Source of the DNA: Caldilineaceae bacterium | GTDB lineage: Bacteria; Chloroflexota; Anaerolineae; Caldilineales; Caldilineaceae | Assembly (NCBI GenBank): GCA_026645635.1 | Contig: JAPKMV010000114.1 | Span: 1-8,000, forward strand | DNA length: 8,000 bases | Direction: 5' to 3' | Shown: in pieces, positions 1-8,000 of the stretch | Layout of the letters: each line of letters begins with the position of its first letter | Numbering within the stretch: position 1 is the stretch's first letter | The notes under the pieces: generated by a model | What the model was told of the DNA's origin: nothing | Database searches by the model: none | What the model saw: only the letters and a program-made list of their open reading frames with translations | Translations under genes and position numbers: made by a program

Positions 1-176
1 GCAATCACCCCCACACTGGCCGCCACTTCGATCCACGCATTGGGCTGCGTGCGCAGAGTGTGCCATGCGCCGTGCGCTGCGGCGCGCAAGCTGTACCAGC
101 GACCGCGCCAGAAGCCGCGGTCGCGCCCGGTCAGGCTGGGATGGGGTGTTGGCGAACCTGTGCCGCCCGGTTCCAT
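1..176 (-). CDS. dgkA: Diacylglycerol/undecaprenol kinase family (DgkA), N-terminal part, truncated by window edge
   Basis: Reading the minus strand from the ATG at 176-174 gives an open frame of 58 codons that runs off the left edge. After a polar, Pro/Gly-rich stretch (residues 1-21) comes the family's amphipathic first helix: [18 protein letters not shown] at 29-46, followed by a hydrophobic segment starting near residue 51. This matches the start of the small three-helix membrane kinases that phosphorylate diacylglycerol (proteobacteria) or undecaprenol (Gram-positives) with ATP, recycling the lipid carrier for cell-wall synthesis. The start overlaps the ybeY stop (TGATG), so translation is probably coupled, and ybeY-dgkA is a widespread gene order. 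By eye, the residue aligning with the metal-binding Glu28 of the E. coli enzyme is Gln44 here. The family call is good, but the substrate cannot be decided from this fragment. Confidence 0.8.
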   Translation of the reverse strand, partial: MEPGGTGSPTPHPSLTGRDRGFWRGRWYSLRAAAHGAWHTLRTQPNAWIEVAASVGVI

Positions 177-742
177 CAATCCTCGAAGACGCGGCGGGAG
201 ACACCGGGAACGATGAGAGTGCGCAGCACGGCGCTCTGCATTTCCCACATGGCGTCATCCTCCGCGGGCGTGGCGTGGTCGTAGCCAAGCAGGTGGAGCA
301 CACCGTGCGCAGTCAGCAAGCACAACTCGGCGTCCACGCTGTTGCCGTATTGTGCAGCCTGACGAGTGGCGTAGGGCAGGGCAATGACGATGTCACCCAG
401 GTAGGCGGCCAACTCGTCGGCCAGTTCGGCGGGGGTCACGAGGTGCACTCGATCGGCGTCGCCCGCTTCCTCCTCATCGTCCTCATCGTGCGCCGCAAAG
501 CTGAGCACATCTGTCGGCGCGTCGATGCCGCGGTAGGTGCGGTTGAGCGTCTGCACGGCGCTGTCGTTGGTGACTACGATGGTGAGCGCAGCCGGCGCCG
601 CGCCGTAGCGCGCCAGCGTCCGCCGCGCCACCGTTTCCAGCAAGTCGGGATTCACCAGCGTCAAATAGAGTTCGTCGATCTGAACCTCGATCTCGTGGAC
701 GGCCTCAGCCGCCGGGTCGCCGGATGGTTCCAGTTGCATCAT
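176..742 (-). CDS. ybeY: Endoribonuclease YbeY (rRNA maturation / ribosome quality control)
   Basis: This 188-residue protein is the zinc-dependent endoribonuclease YbeY, which acts in 16S rRNA 3'-end maturation and ribosome quality control in the cytoplasm. The signature metal motif is clear: [11 protein letters not shown] at 146-156, with zinc ligands H146, H150 and H156. The upstream family blocks are also present: TDVLSF at 77-82 and LGDIVIALP at 115-123. Between them lies an acidic stretch ([11 protein letters not shown], 87-97) that makes this loop somewhat longer and more charged than usual. An AGGGG element lies 6 bases before the first of two tandem ATG codons (742 and 739), so either start is possible, with 742 better spaced. 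The gene begins 3 bases after the pgpH stop, and its own stop overlaps the dgkA start, so it belongs to the same transcript. Confidence 0.95.
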   Translation of the reverse strand: MMQLEPSGDPAAEAVHEIEVQIDELYLTLVNPDLLETVARRTLARYGAAPAALTIVVTNDSAVQTLNRTYRGIDAPTDVLSFAAHDEDDEEEAGDADRVHLVTPAELADELAAYLGDIVIALPYATRQAAQYGNSVDAELCLLTAHGVLHLLGYDHATPAEDDAMWEMQSAVLRTLIVPGVSRRVFED

Positions 743-745
743 GGT

Positions 746-2986
<2,241 letters not shown>

Positions 2987-2989
2987 CGG

Positions 2990-3454
2990 CTAGTTTCCAA
3001 GCAGGCGGCGCACAACCTGGCTGACCAGTTTCCCGTCGGCCTCGCCCTTCACTTCGGGCATGAGCGCCGCCATCACTGCGCCCATCTGTTTGGGGGAGGT
3101 GGCGCCCAACTCGGCGATGACGCGGCGGGCGATGACCTCGACCTCCGCCTCGCTCAACTGGCGCGGCAGGTAGCGTTCCAGGACGGCCAGCTCCACCAGC
3201 TCGGCGTCGGCGCGATTGACGTCGCCCAGCCGCTGATACTCAGCAGCGGCGTCCCGGCGGCGTTTCGCCTCCTTCTGCACCACGGCCAGCACCTCCTCTG
3301 CGTTGAGTTCATGCTGTGCGCCGCTGGTGCGCGCTTCGGTCAGCGCAGTCTTGACTGCACGCAGCGTCAGTTTGGTTACTTCATCGCGCTCGCGCATCGC
3401 CTGCTTCAAATCGGCGTCGATGCGGCTCTGCAAATCGTCTCCTGGCATAGTCAC
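2990..3454 (-). CDS. yqeY: GatB/YqeY domain protein
   Basis: This protein of 154 residues is the usual length for YqeY, a small helical protein homologous to the C-terminal tRNA-interacting part of GatB, the amidotransferase subunit that makes Gln-tRNA or Asn-tRNA. Recognisable blocks are [17 protein letters not shown] at 8-24, [19 protein letters not shown] at 59-77, [13 protein letters not shown] at 92-104, and the C-terminal [20 protein letters not shown] at 124-143. Its exact cellular job is not settled in the family, though a tRNA-related role is usually assumed. The start is taken as GTG at 3454, because a GGGAG element lies 5 bases ahead and the GTGA overlaps the stop of the upstream membrane-protein gene. 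An ATG two codons later (3448) is possible, but its spacing from that element is poor. Confidence 0.93.
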   Translation of the reverse strand: MTMPGDDLQSRIDADLKQAMRERDEVTKLTLRAVKTALTEARTSGAQHELNAEEVLAVVQKEAKRRRDAAAEYQRLGDVNRADAELVELAVLERYLPRQLSEAEVEVIARRVIAELGATSPKQMGAVMAALMPEVKGEADGKLVSQVVRRLLGN

Positions 3455-4194
3455 GAAGTCTCCCGTTTTGGAATGTGCTGCTCGACGCGACGGTCAATGG
3501 CGTGGAGGAGTCGATCCTGATAACGCAGAAAAATCAAGAGCAGCAGCCCCAATGCGCCAAAGATCACGGTAAGCTGCCAGCCCGACATCGTCAGCACGCC
3601 GGCGCCGGCGGCCGCCACAACAAACGCGCTGGGCACCCGGATCGCCATCGTCAACAAGAAGATCTTGAGAAAAGAAACGCGCGACAGGCCGGCCATGAAA
3701 TAGGGCAGATCGCCCGTTGGCGTCAACAAGATGATGAACCAGACCGTGGTGCTGGTGCTGAAGGTGAGCTTCTCCCAGCGCGTCAGCCGCTCCTGGCCGA
3801 CCATGCGTTCGACCAGGGGGCGGCCCAGCAGCCGCGCCAGCAACATGGCCAACATCGCGCCGACGACCAGCCCGATGGCGCCGTAGACACCGCCCCACAG
3901 CGGCCCGTAGAGATAGCCGGCAGCCGCCTGCACCACGTAGCCGGGGATGGGCGCCACCAAAATCTGCGCCACGTTGATGCCGATCAGCGCTAGCGGCCCC
4001 CACAGACCGAGACGCGCAATGGCAGCCTCCAGCGCCGCTTCATCGGTGACCAGCCCCCACACCTGTGCGCCGTACCGCCAGGCCAACAGCGACATCCCCA
4101 GCGCCAGCAGGCCCAAGAGGAGCCATTGCCAGCGTGTTGGCCAGCCGGTGGGCTTTGGCGCTTCTGTCTTTTCCTGCTCAAAGTCCTGTTTCAG
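3451..4194 (-). CDS. VTT-domain (DedA superfamily, TVP38/TMEM64-like) membrane protein, probable CTG start
   Basis: This is an integral membrane protein of the VTT superfamily (DedA, TVP38/TMEM64, YdjX/YdjZ). Members contain re-entrant loops, and some transport lipids or lipid carriers such as undecaprenyl phosphate across the bilayer. In 247-residue numbering, a first helix spans about 22-39. The core VTT stretch follows, with [22 protein letters not shown] at about 81-102. The second signature is [20 protein letters not shown] at about 158-177, and a last hydrophobic helix lies at about 206-222. The start is chosen as CTG at 4194. It sits 7 bases after the GGAG of an AAGGAGAT element and about 23 bases after the predicted transcription start. 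No ATG, GTG or TTG lies between it and an in-frame stop at 4222-4224. The next usual start, TTG at 4116, would cut into the first helix and lacks such a site. The function of the TVP38-like branch is not established, so no symbol is given. Confidence 0.85.
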   Translation of the reverse strand: MKQDFEQEKTEAPKPTGWPTRWQWLLLGLLALGMSLLAWRYGAQVWGLVTDEAALEAAIARLGLWGPLALIGINVAQILVAPIPGYVVQAAAGYLYGPLWGGVYGAIGLVVGAMLAMLLARLLGRPLVERMVGQERLTRWEKLTFSTSTTVWFIILLTPTGDLPYFMAGLSRVSFLKIFLLTMAIRVPSAFVVAAAGAGVLTMSGWQLTVIFGALGLLLLIFLRYQDRLLHAIDRRVEQHIPKRETS

Positions 4195-4199
4195 GGTCG

Positions 4200-4207
4200 A
4201 TCTCCTT
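4200..4207 (-). promoter_or_regulatory. Strong ribosome binding site deciding a CTG start
   Basis: The minus strand reads AAGGAGAT here, a near-perfect anti-16S match. Its GGAG ends 7 bases before the CTG at 4194-4192, which is in frame with the VTT membrane protein. No standard start codon lies at a suitable distance, so this site argues that CTG is the initiation codon. Confidence 0.75.
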
Positions 4208-4223
4208 GCCCTCGCACCGGGTC

Positions 4224-4251
4224 ATTATACCGCCGCCGGGGTGACTGTCAA
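4224..4251 (-). promoter_or_regulatory. Consensus housekeeping-sigma promoter for the VTT-yqeY-pgpH-ybeY-dgkA operon
   Basis: On the minus strand, TTGACA (4251-4246) and TATAAT (4229-4224) are separated by 16 bp. Both hexamers match the sigma70/sigmaA consensus exactly, which is rare in GC-rich DNA. The expected start of transcription is near 4217, leaving a leader of about 23 bases that carries the AAGGAGAT site. It lies 29 bases beyond the cofE stop, so the downstream operon can be transcribed independently of cofE. Confidence 0.8.
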
Positions 4252-4280
4252 CCGAAGTGCGTTGAGGGCGGTGGTTGCAT

Positions 4281-5048
4281 CTAGCGAAACGCATCCATGG
4301 CAGCCGGACGCTGGATCGCCTGCGCCGGCGCAGGTGGAGCCGGTGGCGGCGTGTAGCCGCGCACGACAACCACAGGACGCCCTTCGTTGCTCTGCCCCAT
4401 GACCAGGCTCGCGGCGCCGGCCAACTCGTCGGCGATGCACTCTTCGCTGGCGACCAGCTCGTAGCCAAAGAGATCGTGCAGCCCGCGCTGATTCCAGATC
4501 GGCGGCAGACCCGCACAGCCGATCGCCACGCCCACGGTGCCGATGCGCCAGGCGCGGCCGTGGCTGTCGTTGATGATCACCGCGGGCATGACGCCGCACA
4601 GTTCACCCAGGCGGGCGCGAATCGCGGCGGCGCTGGCATCCGCATCCCAGGGCAGCAGCGCCAGATAGTCGCTGTCCGCCGCCGGGGCGATGTTGCTGCG
4701 GTCGACGCCGGCATTGGCGCACACCCAGCCGCTGCGCTGTTCCACCACCAAAAGACCGCGCCGCACCCGCAGCACGGCGTTGCTGTCGTCCAGCACCACC
4801 TGCACGACCCGGGGATCCTTGCCCACCGTGGCCGCGATCTCCTCAGCCACGGAGGACGGCGTCACATCCGCCAGCCGCACCAGCCGCCCTTCAGCCTTGC
4901 TGACGATCTTCTGGGCGATGACCAGCACGTCGCCGTCCAGAAGCTGTTCGCCCTCAGCCGCCAGCCGCTCGACGATCAAGGCGGCGAGATCGTCGCCGGG
5001 CTGGATCAGGGGTAAGTTGGAAACGGGAAAGAACTGGAGTGCAGCCAT
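4281..5048 (-). CDS. cofE: Coenzyme F420-0:L-glutamate ligase (CofE), single domain
   Basis: This 255-residue enzyme adds glutamate, using GTP, to coenzyme F420-0 to build the gamma-linked poly-glutamate tail of F420, a deazaflavin hydride carrier. Family blocks are clear: VIAQKIVSKAEGR at 43-55, CANAGVDRSN at 110-119, LLPWDAD at 131-137, NDSHGRAWRIG at 160-170 and AIGCAG at 175-180. The aspartates at 115 and 161 sit where the family binds catalytic metal. Its length matches the archaeal single-domain CofE. It lacks the fused nitroreductase-like domain of actinobacterial FbiB. A Pro/Ala-rich tail (232-255) follows the conserved core and looks dispensable. The ATG at 5048 opens the frame just before the first conserved segment, but no strong Shine-Dalgarno precedes it. 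No other F420 biosynthesis gene is in the window, so cofC/cofD must lie elsewhere. Confidence 0.93.
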   Translation of the reverse strand: MAALQFFPVSNLPLIQPGDDLAALIVERLAAEGEQLLDGDVLVIAQKIVSKAEGRLVRLADVTPSSVAEEIAATVGKDPRVVQVVLDDSNAVLRVRRGLLVVEQRSGWVCANAGVDRSNIAPAADSDYLALLPWDADASAAAIRARLGELCGVMPAVIINDSHGRAWRIGTVGVAIGCAGLPPIWNQRGLHDLFGYELVASEECIADELAGAASLVMGQSNEGRPVVVVRGYTPPPAPPAPAQAIQRPAAMDAFR

Positions 5049-5275
5049 GTCATGCTCGGCATTCTACTGAAGCGGCAGATTATCCGGGTCTACGCCCGAA
5101 GTACGAGTGTACCTGATCTGGCGCAGGGCGCCAAGCCGCCTGACCTGACAGTAACGCGATCTGCCTGGGCGCGCTGCTGCGGTGTGGAACGCAGCCTACC
5201 GCCAACCTGAGGGGGATTGGCTATGGTAGCTGCGGTGCGGTTTTCGCCCACAGACAAAAGGAGCAGAGTCAGACC
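5049..5275. other. Divergent intergenic region between cofE and the sugar dehydrogenase gene
   Basis: These 227 bp must hold the promoters of two divergent genes. I see no hexamer pair close to consensus in either direction; the best minus-strand candidates are lone -10-like elements, TAGAAT (5066-5061) and GATAAT (5084-5079). A small GC hairpin, GGCGC-AGG-GCGCC, lies at 5120-5132. On the plus strand, AAAAGGAG at 5256-5263 probably serves the sugar dehydrogenase gene, although its 12-base distance to the ATG is long. No RNA gene or small coding region is evident. Confidence 0.5.
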
Positions 5276-6568
5276 ATGTTTCAACGTCACGTCATCTTCA
5301 ACACCGTATTGCTGACCCTTGTGTTGGCGGTGACTGCCTCCTGCACGGCCGCGGTCGAGCAGATCAACCAGCCTGACAGCGATCCGACGCGTGCGGCGGT
5401 GTTGCCTGCGCCGACCTTGACACCAACACCCGCGCCCGCGCAACTGCCTACGCCGACTTCAGCGCCGGCGCTCCCAACGCCGGTCGATCCGGCGAGCCTG
5501 ACGCTCAACTTGACCCCTGTCGCCGAGGGGCTGAGCCAACCGCTCTTTGTCACTCATGCCGGCGACGGCAGCGACCGCCTCTTCATCGTGGAGAAGACCG
5601 GCGCCATCCGCATCCTGCAAGAGGGTGCACTCCTGCCGGCGCCGTTCCTTGACTTGAGCAGCGAGGTGAGCAGCGGGTTCGAGCAGGGGTTGCTGGGGCT
5701 GGCTTTTCCCCTCAATTTTGCCGCCACCGGCCATTTCTTTGTCAACTACACGGATCGACAAGGGGCCACCCAGATCGTGCGTTTTCAGGTCAGCGCCGCC
5801 GATCCCAACCGCGCCGACCCGGCCAGCGAGTTCAGTGTGCTGACCCTTGCCCAGCCGGCTGGGAACCACAACGGGGGAATGCTTGCTTTCGGCCCGGACG
5901 GGATGCTCTACGTCGGCACAGGCGACGGCGGCGGTCGCAACGACACCTTCGGCAATGGCCAGAACCCGGCGACGCTGCTGGGGAAGATGCTCCGCCTGGA
6001 CGTAACCAGCGCGCCCGACCAGCCCTACCGCATACCCGCCGACAACCCGTGGATCGAGGTCGACTGGAACGGCCAGGATGTGCGCGATGAAATCTGGGCC
6101 ATCGGTTTGCGCAACCCGTGGCGCTATTCCTTCGACCGCGCCACGGGCGACCTGTGGATGGCCGATGTAGGGCAGAACCAGTGGGAAGAGATCAACGTGA
6201 CCGCCGCCGGGAATCCGGGCGGGCTGAATTACGGTTGGCCAATCATGGAAGGCAAAAACTGCTTTCAGGCCAACGACTGCGCGACGGACGGCCTGGTGCT
6301 GCCGGTGCAGGCGTATGCCCACGAAGGGCATTGCTCCGTGACCGGCGGCTATGTCTACCGCGGCGCCGCCCAGCCGGACCGTCAGGGTGTCTACTTCTAC
6401 GGCGACTTTTGCAGCGGGGTGATTTGGGCGCTTGCACCCGATGGCAGCGGCGGCTATGTCAACGCCGAGCTGGCGCGGCCGGGCATCACCCTCTCTTCTT
6501 TTGGCGAAGACGAAGCCGGTGAACTCTACGTCACCGATCTGAGCGGCGCACTCTACCGGCTGGACTGA
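5276..6568 (+). CDS. Exported PQQ-dependent glucose/sorbosone dehydrogenase family lipoprotein
   Basis: This 430-residue protein starts with a signal peptide (hydrophobic 7-20) ending in a plausible lipobox, TASC, with Cys23 as the lipidated residue. A Pro/Thr/Ala-rich linker (about 43-70) follows, then a six-bladed beta-propeller of the glucose/sorbosone dehydrogenase family (about 78-430). Signature blocks are EQGLLGLAF at 136-144, GNHNGGMLAFGPDGMLYVGTG at 196-216 with the presumed catalytic base H198, IGLRNPWRYSFD at 276-287, ADVGQNQWEEIN at 296-307, and GVYFYGDFCSG at 371-381. Characterised members oxidise aldoses with pyrroloquinoline quinone bound in the propeller. Many relatives have untested substrates, so a specific sugar cannot be named. 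Four cysteines (329, 335, 353, 379) could form two disulfides outside the cell. The ATG is the only start compatible with the signal peptide. The gene is transcribed alone and converges on the genes to its right. Confidence 0.88.
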   Translation: MFQRHVIFNTVLLTLVLAVTASCTAAVEQINQPDSDPTRAAVLPAPTLTPTPAPAQLPTPTSAPALPTPVDPASLTLNLTPVAEGLSQPLFVTHAGDGSDRLFIVEKTGAIRILQEGALLPAPFLDLSSEVSSGFEQGLLGLAFPLNFAATGHFFVNYTDRQGATQIVRFQVSAADPNRADPASEFSVLTLAQPAGNHNGGMLAFGPDGMLYVGTGDGGGRNDTFGNGQNPATLLGKMLRLDVTSAPDQPYRIPADNPWIEVDWNGQDVRDEIWAIGLRNPWRYSFDRATGDLWMADVGQNQWEEINVTAAGNPGGLNYGWPIMEGKNCFQANDCATDGLVLPVQAYAHEGHCSVTGGYVYRGAAQPDRQGVYFYGDFCSGVIWALAPDGSGGYVNAELARPGITLSSFGEDEAGELYVTDLSGALYRLD

Positions 6569-6573
6569 GGCAC

Positions 6574-6619
6574 AATCGCCCAATGCTTTGTCAACACGAG
6601 ACGAAGCGATTGGGCGGTT
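6574..6619. terminator. Imperfect hairpin between convergent genes, probable terminator
   Basis: CGCCCAAT plus GCTT (6577-6588) pairs with AAGC plus ATTGGGCG (6604-6616, one bulged G at 6608) around a 15-base loop. Flanking AAT/GTT (6574-6576, 6617-6619) extends the stem. It begins 5 bases after the sugar dehydrogenase stop and lies 7 bases beyond the stop of the opposing gene, so it could end transcription from both sides. The T-tract is short, which keeps the call tentative. Confidence 0.55.
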
Positions 6620-6626
6620 TGCGCGT

Positions 6627-7022
6627 CTATTCGATCTGCTGATCTACCTCGCCCACCATGCGAAAGCTGCGTTCGCGGCGCTCCGGCGGCCAGGGAGCCG
6701 GCAGCGGCGGAGGCAGCGCCGGCTGCTGCGGCGTGGGCTGGCCCGGCACAGCCGGATAGCCGCCGGCGCCGGTCAGCACAATGATGGGCGGCTGATACCC
6801 ATGACCGGACGCGTTTCGATAGCGATCCTCATCCTCCCAGCGCTCATCACCGGCCTCAGGGCGTTGCGCCAGCAACACCAACGCCGCGGTCGGCACCCCC
6901 GCCAGCACCCCCAGCACCATCCCAATGGCCATGCCGATGGCGTCGCTGCTCAGCATGCTGCCGATGCGCCAGGCCAGCGCCAGCATGACGACCAGCAGCG
7001 CAACGGCCAGAACTCGCACCAT
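6627..7022 (-). CDS. Hypothetical small membrane protein, two TM helices and proline-rich tail
   Basis: I do not recognise this 131-residue protein. Two hydrophobic segments (about 3-20 and 29-53) are joined by a short polar turn (GSMLSSDA, 21-28). They are followed by an acidic-basic stretch (ERWEDEDRYRN, 60-70) and a proline-rich segment, with QPTPQQPALPPPLPAPWPP at about 94-112, ending in a charged C-terminus. The layout suggests a membrane hairpin with a cytoplasmic disordered tail able to bind partners. It is supported as a real gene by a strong GGGGAGG element 5 bases before the ATG and by its position, in the same direction, 107 bp after the FtsK-type gene. Whether it is co-transcribed with that gene is not shown. 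Poor conservation would be expected in the tail. Confidence 0.7.
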   Translation of the reverse strand: MVRVLAVALLVVMLALAWRIGSMLSSDAIGMAIGMVLGVLAGVPTAALVLLAQRPEAGDERWEDEDRYRNASGHGYQPPIIVLTGAGGYPAVPGQPTPQQPALPPPLPAPWPPERRERSFRMVGEVDQQIE

Positions 7023-7057
7023 GACGCCCTCCCCTTTCTGACAATGGTTTCACTGAC

Positions 7058-7071
7058 ATCTGAAATCTGAA
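7058..7071. repeat. Two tandem copies of a heptamer in the gap between the FtsK-type and small membrane-protein genes
   Basis: ATCTGAA occurs twice head to tail in the AT-richer part of the 107-bp gap at 7023-7129. The rest of the gap shows no convincing promoter; it has a weak CTGCG/CGCAG hairpin at 7090-7104 and the ribosome binding site of the downstream gene. The repeat may be chance. Confidence 0.35.
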
Positions 7072-7129
7072 TCCCGATCGGCCAGCACTCCTGCGACACG
7101 CGCAGGGCGCCGCCGCCCACCTTCGCACC

Positions 7130-8000
7130 TTATCGAGATCGCCTGTACACGGTCAACTCCCTCGGCTCGCCGCGCATCTCCGCGACCAGCGCCGTGATCT
7201 CCGATTCGCTCACCCAAGCCGACTGGAACCGAATGGTGTCGCCGTGGCTCACGAGGAGGAAGTCGCCCTTGCCCTCGAGCCGGTCGGCGCCGCTGTCGGC
7301 GATCCCCGTGGCGTAGCGCGCCTCATCCCGGCTCGCGACCGCGCCGACGAGACGGACAGGGAAATTGGCGCGCATGGCGCTGCCGATGAGGCTGGCGCTG
7401 GGCTTCTGCGTACACGCCAGCAAATGGATTCCGCTCTCACGGCCACGCTGGGCCAGCCGGCCGAGCGCCTGTTCCACCGGCTTGCCGCCGGTTTGCAGCA
7501 AGTCGGCCAGTTCATCCACCGCCACCACCAGCGCCGGCAAGCTGACACGGGCGTGGTCGCGCCGCTCCATTTCCTTCACCACCTGCTGCAACTGGGCCGC
7601 AACCGCAGCCGTGTCCTGCGCCAGCGGCGCGACCACATGCGGCAGCCCAGCCAGCGCGCCAAAGCCACGGCCTTTCGGGTCGATCAAGATCATCTGCAAT
7701 TCATCAGGCTGGTTGAACAGCGCCAGCGAAGTCAGTATTGCGCGCGCCAGCGCGGTCTTGCCACTCCCCGTGGCGCCGACAACCAGCACATGCACCACGT
7801 CCGATGCAATCAGGCGAAGGAGCAGTGGCTCACCGTTCTCATCCAGGCCCAGCACCGCCGAAAAGCCCGGCACACGCGCCAGACTGTCGCACAACGGCAG
7901 CAGGCGCACCGGTGTCGGCTTTGGCCGCGGTGACTCCACGCTGATGAAGGCGCCGTTGCGCACGATGCGCACCTGGCTGCAGCCCAGCGCCAGCGCGATC
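7130..8000 (-). CDS. FtsK/SpoIIIE-type DNA translocase motor, C-terminal part, continues beyond window
   Basis: The frame is open to the right edge of the window, so this is the C-terminal 290 residues of a longer protein. A GTG at 7972 could open a 280-residue version, but the codons before it ([12 protein letters not shown]) look like the alpha subdomain of the FtsK motor, so the true start lies outside. In 280-residue numbering, the Walker A motif is GATGSGKT at 66-73. Walker B is ALVVAVDEL at 147-155. The conserved [21 protein letters not shown] spans 176-196, and [22 protein letters not shown] 234-255. FtsK-family ATPases are hexameric motors that pump double-stranded DNA during chromosome segregation, sporulation or plasmid transfer. 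The protein ends about 25 residues after the motor core, leaving no room for the gamma winged-helix domain that reads polarity sequences. It could be a divergent FtsK or a related translocase with another role. Confidence 0.85.
   Translation of the reverse strand, partial: IALALGCSQVRIVRNGAFISVESPRPKPTPVRLLPLCDSLARVPGFSAVLGLDENGEPLLLRLIASDVVHVLVVGATGSGKTALARAILTSLALFNQPDELQMILIDPKGRGFGALAGLPHVVAPLAQDTAAVAAQLQQVVKEMERRDHARVSLPALVVAVDELADLLQTGGKPVEQALGRLAQRGRESGIHLLACTQKPSASLIGSAMRANFPVRLVGAVASRDEARYATGIADSGADRLEGKGDFLLVSHGDTIRFQSAWVSESEITALVAEMRGEPRELTVYRRSR

Noticed and set aside
3451..4116. TTG at 4116 as the start of the VTT membrane protein
   Set aside because: It falls inside the first hydrophobic helix, has no suitable ribosome binding site, and ignores the strong site and promoter upstream.
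5120..5132. Small GC hairpin as a terminator or riboswitch element
   Set aside because: The five-pair stem with a three-base loop lacks a T-tract on either strand and is common by chance in GC-rich DNA.
5459..6583. Minus-strand open frame (374 codons) antisense to the sugar dehydrogenase
   Set aside because: The plus strand carries a signal peptide and conserved propeller motifs over the same bases. The antisense product has no recognisable feature.
7244..7933. Plus-strand open frame (229 codons) antisense to the FtsK-type gene
   Set aside because: Walker A and B motifs on the minus strand establish the coding strand; the antisense product is rich in His, Gln and Arg.
7130..7972. GTG at 7972 as the true start of the FtsK-type protein
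   Set aside because: The in-frame codons between 7973 and 8000 read as a continuation of the motor's alpha subdomain, with no stop, so the gene very likely begins outside the window.

Overview
The window looks like chromosomal DNA from a GC-rich bacterium, most likely a member of the Chloroflexota (Anaerolineae/Caldilineae type). The reasons are a stand-alone, single-domain coenzyme F420 ligase (CofE), a secreted lipoprotein with a long Pro/Thr linker of the kind common in that phylum, and a yqeY-pgpH-ybeY-dgkA gene string. The taxonomic call is inference from gene content, not from a marker gene. Everything looks like ordinary chromosome: I see no insertion sequence, phage gene, CRISPR array, tRNA or rRNA.

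Positions 1-4251 (minus strand) hold a tight operon, read from right to left: a VTT/DedA-type membrane protein, YqeY, a 7TM-HD phosphohydrolase of the PgpH type (c-di-AMP phosphodiesterase family), the endoribonuclease YbeY, and the beginning of a diacylglycerol/undecaprenol kinase (DgkA family) cut by the left edge. The genes overlap or lie 3 bases apart. The operon has a perfect consensus promoter (TTGACA, 16 bp, TATAAT) at 4224-4251. A strong Shine-Dalgarno at 4200-4207 points to a rare CTG start at 4194 for the first gene, which a start-codon rule limited to ATG/GTG/TTG would shorten by 26 residues into its first membrane helix.

Positions 4281-5048 (minus) encode CofE, which ends just upstream of that promoter. 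A 227-bp divergent intergenic region follows. The plus-strand gene at 5276-6568 encodes an exported lipoprotein of the PQQ-dependent glucose/sorbosone dehydrogenase family. It converges on a minus-strand pair, with a long imperfect hairpin (6574-6619) between the two transcription units that probably serves as a terminator.

The right end (minus strand) carries an FtsK/SpoIIIE-type DNA translocase motor that enters from beyond the window and stops without a gamma winged-helix domain. It is followed 107 bp downstream by an unrecognised 131-residue protein with two membrane helices and a proline-rich tail.

Functionally, the left operon groups envelope lipid-carrier and nucleotide-signalling functions (VTT protein, DgkA, PgpH) with RNA maturation (YbeY). 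No clearly new system is evident. The points most worth a second look are the CTG start under a perfect promoter, the pairing of a VTT/DedA-superfamily protein with an undecaprenol-type kinase, the Gln in place of a metal-binding Glu in that kinase, and the FtsK motor without gamma domain beside an orphan membrane protein.
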